Assembly: GCA_022826805.1 (NCBI GenBank)
Contig: JAJDUH010000042.1
Coordinates: 17,191 to 81,190, forward strand
Length of the DNA: 64,000 nt
Source of the DNA: Candidatus Poribacteria bacterium
GTDB lineage: Bacteria; Poribacteria; WGA-4E; WGA-3G
Reading direction: 5' to 3'
Shown: positions 42,027 through 51,305 of the stretch, piece after piece
Numbering within the stretch: position 1 is the first letter of the stretch
Layout of the letters: each line of letters begins with the position of its first letter
Notes under the pieces: model-generated
The model's database searches: none
The model's input: only the letters and a program-made list of their open reading frames with translations
What the model was told of the DNA's origin: nothing
Translations under genes and position numbers: made by a program

Positions 42027-42707
42027 ATGAAGCAACAGATTACGGATATTCAGGCAGTTCCTGAATTACCCTCACATTGTCAACTCGTTTTGGATGGTAC
42101 GCCGTTTGTCGTGCTTCATATTGTCTTAGTTGAAAATTTTGGATTACGCGTCGGTTTGCAGATTGAAGCTGAAGTCATTGAGAAGTTGATCGCTGCAGAT
42201 GAGGTGATACGCGCGAAAAACTATGCCCTCAGGTTACTACGTGAAAAAACAGATAACGAGGCAGTAGATGAAACAGAGGGTTCTCGTCCTACGGTAAAGC
42301 CTAAACCCTATACTAAAAGTGAAATGGGAGAGCGGCTCACACGAGAGGGCTTTTCGGAAAAAGCAATTGGGACGGCTATTGAGGAGTTGATTGATTCCGG
42401 GCATATTCGCGACCGGAAGTATGCAGAGAATTGGGTCGTCCGTAGACAAAAGTCAAATCCGCGAGGTAAGACCTTACTAAAACGTGAGCTTCTTGACAAG
42501 GGAGTTGATCGCGAGACTGCCGAGCAAGTTGTAGCACAGGTAGAGACAGAAAACGAAGCCATCCTCGCGCTGCAGGTTGCTCAGAAACGAGTAAAGCAGT
42601 ATCGACACTTACCGGTTCATGTCGCAAAACGCCGATTACACGGATTTTTAGCACGACGCGGTTTTGAATCGGAAATTGTGCGACAGGTACTTGCGCAGAT
42701 TTTTTAG
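42027..42707 (+). CDS. recX: RecA regulator RecX
   Basis: A 226-residue RecX-type protein. The C-terminal 140 residues hold the three-helix repeats typical of RecX: 'YTKSEMGERLTREGFSEKAI', 'IEELIDSGHIRDRKYAENWV', 'NPRGKTLLKRELLDKGVDRE' and 'RLHGFLARRGFESEIVRQVL'. An N-terminal extension of about 90 residues precedes the repeats, as in several phyla. RecX binds RecA filaments and limits recombination. recA is not in the window. It is followed 92 bp later by alaS, a common neighbour of recA-recX, in the same direction. Confidence 0.85.
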   Translation: MKQQITDIQAVPELPSHCQLVLDGTPFVVLHIVLVENFGLRVGLQIEAEVIEKLIAADEVIRAKNYALRLLREKTDNEAVDETEGSRPTVKPKPYTKSEMGERLTREGFSEKAIGTAIEELIDSGHIRDRKYAENWVVRRQKSNPRGKTLLKRELLDKGVDRETAEQVVAQVETENEAILALQVAQKRVKQYRHLPVHVAKRRLHGFLARRGFESEIVRQVLAQIF

Positions 42708-42799
42708 GGCGTTAAAGTTCCCAACCAGATTTTCGCCTTGACTTCTCTATTGGAAATAGACTACAATTAGGAACACAAGAAACAGGGGAGCGTCTAAAT

Positions 42800-45457
42800 A
42801 TGACATCAGATGAAATCAGAGCCAGTTTCCTGGAATATTTCCGCAAACAGGGGCACACGATTGTTCCGAGCGCGTCCTTAATACCCGCTGGGGATCCTAC
42901 ATTGTTGTTCACTAATGCCGGTATGAACCAGTTCAAGGATGTGTTTCTCGGTATCGGACAGCGGGAGTATACGCGCGCTGTTGATACCCAAAAATGCCTG
43001 CGTGTTAGCGGCAAACACAATGACCTTGAAGAAGTCGGTTATTCACCGAGCCATCATACCTTTTTTGAGATGCTCGGAAACTGGTCATTCGGCGATTATT
43101 ACAAGCAGGAGGCTATCGCTTTTGCATGGGAATTGGTAACCCAACTCTGGCAGATTCCGAAGGAACGTCTCTGGGCAACGGTATACCTTGATGACGACGA
43201 GGCAGAGAACCTTTGGCTCCAAGAGACAGACCTCCCACGCTCGCGCATTCGCCGTTGCGACAAGGACAATTTTTGGGAAATGGGTGAAACGGGGCCCTGT
43301 GGTCCCTGCAGCGAACTTTTTGTTGACATGGGGGTAGAAGCCTTCCCCGAAACCGCAAACGATCCAGAGGCCGGCCCCAACACGAGTGACAGGTTTGTCG
43401 AAATCTGGAACCTTGTTTTCATTCAATACAATCGGAACGAAAGCGGCACCCTTGAACCGCTTCCCGCAACGCATGTGGATACAGGCATGGGTTTTGAGAG
43501 AACTACCTCCGTATTGCAGGGTGTCGATTCAAACTACAAAACAGATCTGTTCGCGCCACTCTTGGCAACAATTGCCAATATGACAGATACTGCCTATTTT
43601 GATGATGAACGCGGATTACCACACCGGGTTATTGCTGACCATATCAGGTGTTTGACATTTGCAATCGGGGACGGCGTAATGCCCTCTAACGAGGGACGTG
43701 GATACGTCATCCGCCGAATTTTGCGGCGTGCTGTGCTCTACGGCAAAAAATTAAATATGAACGCAGCTTTCATTTATCAGCTCGTTGATCATGTCATTGA
43801 GTTGCTCGGTAATGTCTTCCCTGATGTTCTGCCACGTCGTGAGTTTATCACCCGAACGATTCAAGGTGAAGAACATCGCTTCCATCAAACGATTGAACGC
43901 GGTTTGGAACTCCTTGATAACTCACTCGATACGCTCACAGAGAAGGACAATACACAGCTTGATGGCAAGCGCGCTTTTGAGTTGTACGATACATTCGGTT
44001 TCCCACTCGATTTAACACAGATGCTCGCACGCGAACGTGGATTCACTGTCGATGATGCTGGCTTTGAGCACAGTATGGAAGAACAGCGAGCGCGCGGACG
44101 AGCGGCATGGGAAGCGAGAGGTGGCGCGAAAGACGAAGAGATTGCTGTGTATGCGGAAATCCTTAAAGAGCATGGGGAGACTGAATTCATCGGTTACACT
44201 CAAGACAACGTCGAGGCGGAAATTGTCGCCTTAATTGCCGATGCTGAATCAGTGGCGAGCGCACAACAGGGAGACGAAGTCTTCGTGCTTCTGAATCGGA
44301 CACCGTTTTATGGTGAATCCGGTGGGCAGGTTGGCGATGTCGGGACAATTGAAAACCAAAACGCGAAGCTGCGTGTACAAGACACGCTCAAACCTTCCGC
44401 GGATTTGGTCGTCCACAAGTGCGAAGTCCTTGAAGGTGAGATTACACCGTACACCACTGTGCATGCCCAAATTGATACTGGGCACCGAGGCGCTGTTGCC
44501 GTGAGTCATACCGCAACACATCTCTTACATAGTGGGTTGCGGCATGTGCTTGGAACGCATGTCGGACAGGCGGGGTCGCTTGTTGAAGCCGGTAGACTTC
44601 GATTCGATTTTTCACACTACGAATCTGTTTCATCGGAACAACTGCGCGAGATTGAAGGGTTTGTCAATGAGAAAATTCGCGGAAACGATGCCCTTTCCAT
44701 AAGTGAAATGTCGTTGGATGCTGCAAAAGCAAAGGGTGCCTTAGCCTTTTTTGGCGACAAATACGGTGATATTGTGCGTGTCGTGCAAGCAGGTGAATAT
44801 AGTGTTGAGTTATGTGGTGGCACGCATGTTGAGGCAACTGGTGAACTCGGTTTCGTGAGACTGATGGGCGAGAGCAGCATCGCTGCGGGGGTCAGACGTG
44901 TTGAAGCACTGACCGGTGTTGCAGCCGTAACGGCGGTCCAAGATGATACCGTTCTGCTTTCGAGTGTGGCGAATTTACTGAAAACACCCAAAACCGACGT
45001 GTCTGAACGGATTGAGCGATTGCTGCAAGAGCAACGGGAATTGGAACAACAGCTCCGACAATTGAAAGGACAACAGGCACTCGCCAATGTCAGTAGTTTA
45101 GTCGAGGATGCAGCACTTGTGGAGGATGTCCGAATTGTCGCTTCGCTCGTGACAGACACAGATAGGAACGGATTACGACAACTCGTTGATGAACTCAAAA
45201 ATCGTTTAGAGTCTGGTGTTGTGGCACTCGCTTCTGTTAGTGGAAACGAGGCTGCCTTTGTGGTTGGCGTCACCTCAGACCTTGTGAAGAATCGCGGTTT
45301 GCACGCTGGTAAAATCATCTCTGAACTGACTCAATTCGCAGATGGTCGCGGTGGCGGTCGTCCTGAACTTGCTCAAGGTGGAGGCAAGAATCCAAGCAAA
45401 GTAAGTGTTGCAATCGATGCAGTCACGGAAATCGTCAAACGACAAATTGAAGTTTGA
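42800..45457 (+). CDS. alaS: Alanine-tRNA ligase
   Basis: An 885-residue class II synthetase of normal length. The catalytic core has motif 1 near 'HTIVPSASLIPAGDPTLLFT', motif 2 'SPSHHTFFEMLGNWSFGDYY', 'ETGPCGPCSELFVDMG' and motif 3 'GRGYVIRRILRRAVLYG'. The editing domain holds the zinc ligands 'AVSHTATHLLHSGLRHVLG' (HxxxH) and 'LCGGTHVEATGELGF' (Cys, His). The C-Ala region ends 'GGRPELAQGGGKNPSKV'. It charges tRNA-Ala in the cytoplasm. It follows recX and ends 71 bp before a DUF948 gene. It is the most conserved gene in the window and well suited to a phylogenetic placement. Confidence 0.98.
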   Translation: MTSDEIRASFLEYFRKQGHTIVPSASLIPAGDPTLLFTNAGMNQFKDVFLGIGQREYTRAVDTQKCLRVSGKHNDLEEVGYSPSHHTFFEMLGNWSFGDYYKQEAIAFAWELVTQLWQIPKERLWATVYLDDDEAENLWLQETDLPRSRIRRCDKDNFWEMGETGPCGPCSELFVDMGVEAFPETANDPEAGPNTSDRFVEIWNLVFIQYNRNESGTLEPLPATHVDTGMGFERTTSVLQGVDSNYKTDLFAPLLATIANMTDTAYFDDERGLPHRVIADHIRCLTFAIGDGVMPSNEGRGYVIRRILRRAVLYGKKLNMNAAFIYQLVDHVIELLGNVFPDVLPRREFITRTIQGEEHRFHQTIERGLELLDNSLDTLTEKDNTQLDGKRAFELYDTFGFPLDLTQMLARERGFTVDDAGFEHSMEEQRARGRAAWEARGGAKDEEIAVYAEILKEHGETEFIGYTQDNVEAEIVALIADAESVASAQQGDEVFVLLNRTPFYGESGGQVGDVGTIENQNAKLRVQDTLKPSADLVVHKCEVLEGEITPYTTVHAQIDTGHRGAVAVSHTATHLLHSGLRHVLGTHVGQAGSLVEAGRLRFDFSHYESVSSEQLREIEGFVNEKIRGNDALSISEMSLDAAKAKGALAFFGDKYGDIVRVVQAGEYSVELCGGTHVEATGELGFVRLMGESSIAAGVRRVEALTGVAAVTAVQDDTVLLSSVANLLKTPKTDVSERIERLLQEQRELEQQLRQLKGQQALANVSSLVEDAALVEDVRIVASLVTDTDRNGLRQLVDELKNRLESGVVALASVSGNEAAFVVGVTSDLVKNRGLHAGKIISELTQFADGRGGGRPELAQGGGKNPSKVSVAIDAVTEIVKRQIEV

Positions 45458-45528
45458 GTTCGTAGATACCACACTTTTTGTAGTGATATAAGAGAACAGT
45501 GTGGTGCAATACATGCGAAGGAGAAATT

Positions 45529-46089
45529 ATGGATTGGAGTTCCATTGCTTCAATTTTTTGGAAATTTAGTCTCGGTGTTTTGCTACTTGCACTTACGGCA
45601 CTTGCAGGCTATTTGTGTGCAGCAGTTGGTAGTCTTCGCAATTCGTTGAATAGTATCCGAAACACACTTAATTCCACAGAAAGCATTCTTAATCAAGAAA
45701 TCGGTGAATTAATAGCTGGTGTGGATAAAACAGTGAAAGAGGTAAACAAGGAACTGCCGGAGTTACTACAGAACCTAAACGGTTTGACGGCTTCCTTGCA
45801 AGGGATTAGCGAGTCTGAGATTCAACCGACTGTGCATAATATCCAAGAAATGAGCGGTGCCTTGAATCAGAGTATTCAAGAACTTGAGGAATTGGTTCAA
45901 AAGGTTACGAATTTTTCTGGACAAACAATTGAACAAGCGGCTTTTTTTCGTAATCAGTTAGCGGTCTCGTTGGCTGATATTGTAAGTTTGTGGCAAGGCG
46001 TTAAGGCGGGATGGGATAGTTTTTCTTCTGCTCGATCGACCGGACCGGAAGAGGAAACATTGGTGTCGGATGCCCCAACTGAAGGTTAA
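45529..46089 (+). CDS. DUF948-like membrane protein
   Basis: A 186-residue protein with one N-terminal transmembrane segment ('FSLGVLLLALTALAGYLCAA', about residues 13-32) followed by a long heptad-rich coiled coil ('LNSTESILNQEIGELIAGVD', 'VNKELPELLQNLNGLTASLQ'). This layout is typical of DUF948/YtxG-like proteins, which anchor at the cell periphery. The start at 45529 is preceded by 'gcgaaggagaaatt'; a start 10 codons earlier lacks a site. It is probably in an operon with the YtxH protein, as in many bacteria. Function unknown. Confidence 0.75.
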   Translation: MDWSSIASIFWKFSLGVLLLALTALAGYLCAAVGSLRNSLNSIRNTLNSTESILNQEIGELIAGVDKTVKEVNKELPELLQNLNGLTASLQGISESEIQPTVHNIQEMSGALNQSIQELEELVQKVTNFSGQTIEQAAFFRNQLAVSLADIVSLWQGVKAGWDSFSSARSTGPEEETLVSDAPTEG

Positions 46090-46292
46090 TAGAACGAAGT
46101 TTGTAGATGCTCTATATTAAGCCATCATGACATTTGTATTCCAGTCGGAGTGCTATCGAAAAAATTGCATCAAGAGAAGAAAGACCTCAAAATTGAAACC
46201 TTTTTCGTTGATTCTCGTAAACTTTAACGCCAAGTTTTAGGTTATAAACTGCACCAAGACAGAATTAATTTTTTAATAGAAAGGATAAAAAA

Positions 46293-46703
46293 ATGAGCGA
46301 TAATGGACAAAACAACGGATTAGGCATGATTTTCGCCTTTTTCACGGGTTTTATGGCAGGTGCGGTTATCAGTCTGCTCTATGCACCGAGTTCTGGTAGG
46401 GAGACCCGACAGAAAATTCGCGACAAATCCGTTGAGGCAAGAGATCGGACGGTTGAGTTTGCGCAGCAAACCTCTGACAGCGCGAGGCGCAATGCTCAGC
46501 ATCTCATGGAACAGGGTAGGGAGAGCGTTCAAGGCATGGTAGATACCGGTAGAGAACGTCTCCAGGAAGCAGGCGAGCAGGTAAAGGGTGCTGTGGAAGC
46601 AGGTCGTAAAGTCTCCGCAGATGTTCGCACCAAAATCGCAGGTTCCGTTCCAGGTGTCGGTGGCGTAGGAGAATCCGATGAAGAGGCTGCCGAGGAAGCC
46701 TAA
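46293..46703 (+). CDS. YtxH-like protein
   Basis: A 136-residue small protein with an N-terminal membrane segment ('MIFAFFTGFMAGAVISLLYA') and the YtxH hallmark 'LYAPSSGRETRQKIRDKS'. A helical, Arg/Gln/Glu-rich tail made of approximate 11-residue repeats ('ARRNAQHLMEQGRESVQGMV') and an acidic C-terminus follow. YtxH proteins are stress-linked in Bacillus, but the molecular function is not known. It follows the DUF948 gene by 203 bp. Confidence 0.82.
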   Translation: MSDNGQNNGLGMIFAFFTGFMAGAVISLLYAPSSGRETRQKIRDKSVEARDRTVEFAQQTSDSARRNAQHLMEQGRESVQGMVDTGRERLQEAGEQVKGAVEAGRKVSADVRTKIAGSVPGVGGVGESDEEAAEEA

Positions 46704-46724
46704 GTGTTTTTTGAACTGTAGAGT

Positions 46725-46745
46725 GAGCGGGCCTCGAGCCCGCTC
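46725..46745 (+). terminator. Hairpin downstream of the YtxH gene
   Basis: 8-bp arms GAGCGGGC/GCCCGCTC with a 5-base loop, 21 bases after the stop. The T-tract is poor ('ctctggtt'), so termination may be weak. Confidence 0.5.
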
Positions 46746-46827
46746 CTCTGGTTACATACAGATGCAGCAAATATTGGACAGACAGGTAACTACGGAGACA
46801 ACCCTGTTGGTTCCTATTGTTAAATGA

Positions 46828-47577
46828 ATGGAAATAGAAAAGTTAAGAACCCTACTTGAACAGGTTAAAGGCGGGGAGGTTGATATAGATACTGCCCTGC
46901 AGTCCCTCCGTACGCTGCCATTTGAAGATTTAGGGTTTTCAAAAATTGATCACCATCGTCAACTCCGCACGGGGTTTCCAGAGGTCATTTTCTGCGAAGG
47001 AAAGACGGTGGCACATGTCAAACAGATTAGCGAACGCATTCTCGCCGCTGGACACCCACTCCTCGCAACCCGTGCCACACCCGATATGTATGAAGCCGTG
47101 AAGGAAATTGCGTCTGCAGCACGCTATAACGCTCTCGGACGGACTATCACCGTTGCACAATCTAAAGACGCAGGGGTTCCAGGGATCCTCGTTGTTTCTG
47201 CCGGGACGTCTGATTTGCCTGTAGCGGAGGAAGCCGCTGAAACGGCACAGATGATGGGAAACCAGCCAGAACGCCTTTACGATGTTGGTGTTGCTGGGTT
47301 ACACCGTCTGATAAGCAATCATGAAAAGCTTCTGATGGCGCGTGTTATTATCGTCGTGGCAGGTATGGAGGGTGCACTGCCAAGCGTAGTCGGTGGATTG
47401 GTGGACTGCCCCGTTATTGCAGTGCCAACAAGCATCGGCTATGGTGCAAGTTTTGGTGGTCTTGCTGCCCTATTAGGTATGCTAAATAGTTGTGCGTCTG
47501 GTGTCACCGTTGTGAACATTGATAACGGTTTCGGGGCGGGATATAGCGCGTCACTCATCAATCGACTTACGGCGTGA
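46828..47577 (+). CDS. larB: Nickel-pincer cofactor biosynthesis protein LarB
   Basis: A 249-residue LarB/AIR-carboxylase-like enzyme. It carboxylates and hydrolyses nicotinic acid adenine dinucleotide at the first step of making the nickel-pincer cofactor of lactate racemase-type enzymes. Diagnostic text is '[14 protein letters not shown]', '[20 protein letters not shown]', '[17 protein letters not shown]' and '[20 protein letters not shown]', ending '[19 protein letters not shown]'. The partners larC and larE are not in the window, so it may work with genes elsewhere. No clear ribosome site precedes the ATG. Confidence 0.93.
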   Translation: MEIEKLRTLLEQVKGGEVDIDTALQSLRTLPFEDLGFSKIDHHRQLRTGFPEVIFCEGKTVAHVKQISERILAAGHPLLATRATPDMYEAVKEIASAARYNALGRTITVAQSKDAGVPGILVVSAGTSDLPVAEEAAETAQMMGNQPERLYDVGVAGLHRLISNHEKLLMARVIIVVAGMEGALPSVVGGLVDCPVIAVPTSIGYGASFGGLAALLGMLNSCASGVTVVNIDNGFGAGYSASLINRLTA

Positions 47578-47601
47578 ATTACAAATCTCTCGTATCAAGT
47601 C

Positions 47602-48210
47602 CTATCTCTCTTCCTCACCGCTAATTCCCAGCACGGCAGTTGCACTTGCCCCTTTCGAGCTACCTTGTGAACCGAGACCTGTCTTAGAAAAATAGTGGTC
47701 GGCTTTTACTTCAATGACGTTCGCATTGATGCTGAGAGTGACAACATCGTCTCCAATTTTGCATCGAATTTGGTATGGAATGGATTCGGCACTGCTTTGT
47801 CCGTAAGAACGCCATTGCCATGATACACCGGAAGTTTCGGCGTAGGTTGTGAGTGCCGTTGCGACTGCTTCTTCGATATTGCTGTTAGTATTGAGAGCAT
47901 GTTGGGCGGCTGTTGCAGCGTTGTTTGCGGCGTACGCTAAGCGTTCCTGAACAGTTTTTGCCTCTATCTGGTCTGTTTTGTCATCGGTGCTACTTTTCCG
48001 CACCGCCATGTAGATTATCGTACCTACAACGCCAACGAAAACGATAGTGCTGAGGATCACGGTCCCTCTTAATTCACGACGCCGCGTCATGTTTTCAAAA
48101 TCTTCACGATGATGTGGATAGAAAGCGTCGTGTGCAGAAATCGGTGTACACCAACACAACATACCGATAGATAACAGTAGTAGTGGAAAACAGGAAAGAT
48201 ATCGAGACAT
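47602..48210 (-). CDS. Exported protein with one membrane anchor, unknown
   Basis: A 202-residue protein. The signal peptide is 1-26 ('LLLLSIGMLCWCTPISA'), followed by a His/Asp-rich stretch ('HDAFYPHHREDFENM') and a second hydrophobic segment ('GTVILSTIVFVGVVGTIIYM', about 49-68). An Ala/Asn-rich helical region ('ERLAYAANNAATAAQHALNT') and a beta-rich C-terminal part end the protein. No family recognised. It faces larB tail to tail with 24 bp between stops. Confidence 0.6.
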   Translation of the reverse strand: MSRYLSCFPLLLLSIGMLCWCTPISAHDAFYPHHREDFENMTRRRELRGTVILSTIVFVGVVGTIIYMAVRKSSTDDKTDQIEAKTVQERLAYAANNAATAAQHALNTNSNIEEAVATALTTYAETSGVSWQWRSYGQSSAESIPYQIRCKIGDDVVTLSINANVIEVKADHYFSKTGLGSQGSSKGASATAVLGISGEEER

Positions 48211-48518
48211 CGGTTTGTTCTACCTTTGCAACTATTATAGCAGTAAAGCTCTGAAGCGTCAATCACATACAATTTATAGTACAAGGGAATTTATAGTAGA
48301 TGTCAGAATTAATTGGGCACTTTGTATCGGCGAGGTTAGAAACCTTGAAGAAATACTCCAGCAAAAACCCTACCGGGGTAGGGAAAATCTAATGTTTATA
48401 GTTCATTGAAATGTCTATTTATTTTTAGAATTTACCATAGTTTTACATTTCGCGACTTCCTAACCCCAATGGTTAAAAATTCGAAAACTAAATAACCCTG
48501 AGTTGTCTTACCAAAAAC
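48211..48518. other. Intergenic region with dispersed repeats
   Basis: No gene is seen. Bases 48329-48345 carry 'ggcgaggttagaaacc', a short hairpin related to 63074-63092. Bases 48343-48370 carry a copy of the 'gaagaaatac...gcaaaaaccct' word found also at 29223, 34013, 35866 and 57895. The remainder is AT-rich and leads into a strong promoter. Confidence 0.45.
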
Positions 48519-48547
48519 TTGACTTTAAATTGTAAATTTGGTACAAT
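48519..48547 (+). promoter_or_regulatory. Predicted strong sigma70-type promoter of the ABC pair
   Basis: TTGACT (48519-48524), an exact 17-base spacer, TACAAT (48542-48547), the best promoter match in the window. It is followed by an AAGGAGG ribosome site 7 bases before the TTG start at 48580. Confidence 0.75.
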
Positions 48548-48579
48548 ACATGAGAGATACAAATTAAGGAGGCAAAGAT

Positions 48580-49257
48580 TTGCAGCAAAGAACACCGATT
48601 GAAGAACAGATTGATCTCCCATTTCTGGAATCGTTACGGATTAGTTTTCAAAGTTTGAAAATCCGTTTTGGACGTTCGATTATCACGACGGCGGGCATCA
48701 CACTGGGCATCGCATTCTTAGTTTCAGTCTGGACAAGTAATGAAATCGGCCTCGCTTTACAGGAGAGCGGGCGACAATCGACAATTAATACTTTTGAAGA
48801 GACAACGGAAAAAGGCATTTCCACGAAAGATATTTGGCTTATTGTTATGTCCTTGATTGTCTGCGTGGTAGGGATTGCAAATTCGATGTTGATGGCGGTC
48901 ACGGAACGCTTCCGCGAAATTGGTACGATGAAATGTCTCGGAGCGTTAGATGGGTTCGTGGTTCGACTCTTCCTACTTGAATCGGGGTTCCAAGGATTTT
49001 CAGGAGCACTTATTGGCGCGCTCATAGGAACACTCGGCGCAGTTCTTTTGGGACTTAAGGACTATGGATTAGATCTGTTTTTCTATTTCCCTTTGTTACC
49101 AGCACAGCCTGAAGATGGGCCAATGCAACTCGGTGTGATACTTGTCATCTTACTGGGATGTTTTTTGGGTATGGTTTTGGCTGTAATAGGCTCATCGTTC
49201 CCAGCGTGGCGTGCGGCAAAACTCCCACCAGCCGAGGCAATGCGGACCGAGGTGTAG
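48580..49257 (+). CDS. Minimal MacB/FtsX-type ABC permease
   Basis: A 225-residue permease with four hydrophobic segments: 'TAGITLGIAFLVSV', 'KDIWLIVMSLIVCVVGIANS', 'GALIGALIGTLGAVLLGL' and 'LGVILVILLGCFLGMVLAVI'. The FtsX coupling-helix signature 'VTERFREIGTMKCLGA' and the C-terminal 'PAWRAAKLPPAEAMRTEV' are present. The large periplasmic domain usually found between segments 1 and 2 of MacB is reduced to about 40 residues, so this is a stripped-down form. The start is a TTG with a perfect AAGGAGG. The ATPase gene follows 100 bp downstream. The pair probably exports or mechanically transmits across the inner membrane; substrate unknown. Confidence 0.85.
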   Translation: MQQRTPIEEQIDLPFLESLRISFQSLKIRFGRSIITTAGITLGIAFLVSVWTSNEIGLALQESGRQSTINTFEETTEKGISTKDIWLIVMSLIVCVVGIANSMLMAVTERFREIGTMKCLGALDGFVVRLFLLESGFQGFSGALIGALIGTLGAVLLGLKDYGLDLFFYFPLLPAQPEDGPMQLGVILVILLGCFLGMVLAVIGSSFPAWRAAKLPPAEAMRTEV

Positions 49258-49357
49258 GTGCCATTGGCGTCTCTTGTAACGCTGCATAGGAGAAAGATCA
49301 GGCTCGAATCTATAATCCCCTTGGAGAAGAAATCAGAGGCGAAAAAAGGAAAAGGCT

Positions 49358-50086
49358 ATGGCTGATATAGTTGTGAAAACTGAAGATGTCGTCAAAGAAT
49401 ATCGAATGGGCTCAAACGTCCTTCGTGCTTTGGATGGCATCAATATTGAGATTGAGCGCGGGGAGTACATTTCATTGATGGGACCTTCCGGTTCTGGAAA
49501 ATCTACCCTCTTTAACATGATTGGTGCACTTGATACGCCTACAGAGGGACAGGTTTACATTGATGGACAAAATATGTCCCAACTATCACAGAGACAGATT
49601 GCAGCATTTCGATGCCACCGGGTAGGGTATATTTTTCAGAGTTACAACCTATTGCCTGTCCGGAGCGCGCATGGGAATGTAACGCTGCCGATGATTTTTG
49701 CCGGTCTCCCTGAAAGAGCACGCAATGAGAAAGCAGAAGAATTACTGGACATGGTAGGTTTGGGGGATCGGATGTATCACCTTCCCGATGAGTTATCGGG
49801 GGGTCAACGTCAACGCGTCGCTATCGCCAGAGCCCTTGCCAATGATCCAAGCATCGTCCTTGCTGATGAACCTACAGCAAATCTTGATACCGTTATCGGA
49901 CGTGAAATTATTGACCTCATTAAAAGTCTGAATGAGGAGCAGGGCGTTACTATCATCTCTGCCACACACGATCTGAAAATGCTTGATGTCTCTGACAGGA
50001 TTGTAGACATCCGAGATGGACTCGTCGAACGCGTTAGAAGTCGAGACGAGATTGAAATCGAAGTCGGCGATGTCGGTGGTCATTGA
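49358..50086 (+). CDS. ABC transporter ATP-binding protein, LolD/MacB type
   Basis: A 242-residue ATPase with Walker A 'MGPSGSGKSTLFN' (42-49 core), Q-loop 'GYIFQSYNLLP', signature 'LSGGQRQRVAIARAL', Walker B 'SIVLADEPTANLD' and H-loop 'TIISATHD'. It powers the adjacent FtsX/MacB-type permease. All catalytic residues are intact. The C-terminal tail 'DEIEIEVGDVGGH' is acidic. It is convergent with the inositol-dehydrogenase-like gene, 16 bp away. Confidence 0.93.
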   Translation: MADIVVKTEDVVKEYRMGSNVLRALDGINIEIERGEYISLMGPSGSGKSTLFNMIGALDTPTEGQVYIDGQNMSQLSQRQIAAFRCHRVGYIFQSYNLLPVRSAHGNVTLPMIFAGLPERARNEKAEELLDMVGLGDRMYHLPDELSGGQRQRVAIARALANDPSIVLADEPTANLDTVIGREIIDLIKSLNEEQGVTIISATHDLKMLDVSDRIVDIRDGLVERVRSRDEIEIEVGDVGGH

Positions 50087-50102
50087 TGAGCTTCATGAAT
50101 TC

Positions 50103-51128
50103 CTAAGACGAGATCTCCGATAGGAGGACGGGTCGATTTTCACGAAGCGACTTCAAAGCAGCCAATCCTATCACAACTGGTGCGCGTCCATCCTCACCTG
50201 TAACCGGCGGTGGTGTCCCGTCTTGAATACACGCACAAAACGCTTTTAATTCTGAGAGGTATGCCGCCTTATAGCGTTCCACGAAAAAATACGGCGGTAA
50301 TGCAGCACGAGTCTCCTTGCTACCGGTAAAAGTGACGGTATCTCTCAATGGATTCGTTGCCATAACCATCTCCTTTGAGCCGAAGACTTCAACACGTTGA
50401 TCGTAACCGTAAGTAGCCTCTCTACTGTTATCAATGGTTGCGATGACCCCGTTCTTGAATTGTAAGGTAATGACAGCCGTGTCAATGTCGCCTGCTGCAC
50501 CGATTTCTGGGTCTACGCGCACGCCACCTGTCGCATAAATCTCCACTACCTCGTCCCCAATGAGATAGCGCGCCATATCAAAATCGTGAATAGTCATGTC
50601 AAGAAAAATGCCACCGGAGACCTTGATATATTCAATCGGTGGTGGTGCTGGATCACGACTCGTAATTCGCAGGATGTGCGGTTCACCAATCTCTCCAGAG
50701 GTAACTGCTTCTCGGATTCGCATGAAACTCGCATCAAACCTACGCTGAAAACCTACCTGAAACTTAACCCCTGTTTCCTCTACAATAGTTAAAGTTTCGT
50801 CGATCTGTTTCAAATCTAACGCAATCGGTTTCTCACAAAAGATGTGTTTTCCTGCTTTAGCAGCCGCTTGACTAATTTCCACGTGTGTGTTGGTAGCAGA
50901 TGTAATGAGCACCGCGTCAATCTGTGGGTCGGTTAATAGTTCTGTATACTTGTCTGTAGTCTGTGCCACATTAAACTGTTCCGCGAGGCTATCCATACTG
51001 GGAGGGTCCAAGCTGCAAAGTGCCACGAGTTCAGCTTCCGGTATGTTTTGAGCGATGTGTTTAATGTGTAATCTGCCGATGCGTCCTGTTCCGATAACGC
51101 CGACCCGAATCTTAGCAGTTTTGTTCAT
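50103..51128 (-). CDS. Inositol 2-dehydrogenase-like Gfo/Idh/MocA oxidoreductase
   Basis: A 341-residue enzyme closest in pattern to IolG (myo-inositol 2-dehydrogenase): 'GVIGTGRIGRLHIKHI' (10-25), 'IFCEKPIALDLKQID' (96-110), 'GGIFLDMTIHDFDMARYLIG' with the catalytic His-Asp pair, and 'RAPVVIGLAALKSLRENRPV'. It would oxidise inositol or a related sugar with NAD; other iol genes are not adjacent, so the substrate stays open. The start has 'aagcaggagcaagc'. Confidence 0.88.
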   Translation of the reverse strand: MNKTAKIRVGVIGTGRIGRLHIKHIAQNIPEAELVALCSLDPPSMDSLAEQFNVAQTTDKYTELLTDPQIDAVLITSATNTHVEISQAAAKAGKHIFCEKPIALDLKQIDETLTIVEETGVKFQVGFQRRFDASFMRIREAVTSGEIGEPHILRITSRDPAPPPIEYIKVSGGIFLDMTIHDFDMARYLIGDEVVEIYATGGVRVDPEIGAAGDIDTAVITLQFKNGVIATIDNSREATYGYDQRVEVFGSKEMVMATNPLRDTVTFTGSKETRAALPPYFFVERYKAAYLSELKAFCACIQDGTPPPVTGEDGRAPVVIGLAALKSLRENRPVLLSEISS

Positions 51129-51305
51129 TTAATGCTTGCTCCTGCTTCCCGTATATAATATCAGTCTCAGTATGTTTCTTAGCGATTAAATTCAGCATAG
51201 CACACTAAGCGGAAGGGTGTCAAATTGGAAATTGCAAAAGAACCAGATTTATAGCAGAATATAAGCATAAATAACATAACTCACGTTATTTTTATCAGGA
51301 CTACT

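Noticed and set aside
44617..45318. Long minus-strand frame inside alaS (233 codons, Ser-rich)
   Set aside because: It is antisense to a strong conserved gene, has no recognisable domain or ribosome site, and its composition is that of a shadow frame.
45469..45496. Inverted repeat accacact/agtgtggt as attenuator before the DUF948 gene
   Set aside because: The 8-bp arms are separated by a long unstructured loop and no terminator or leader peptide is visible.
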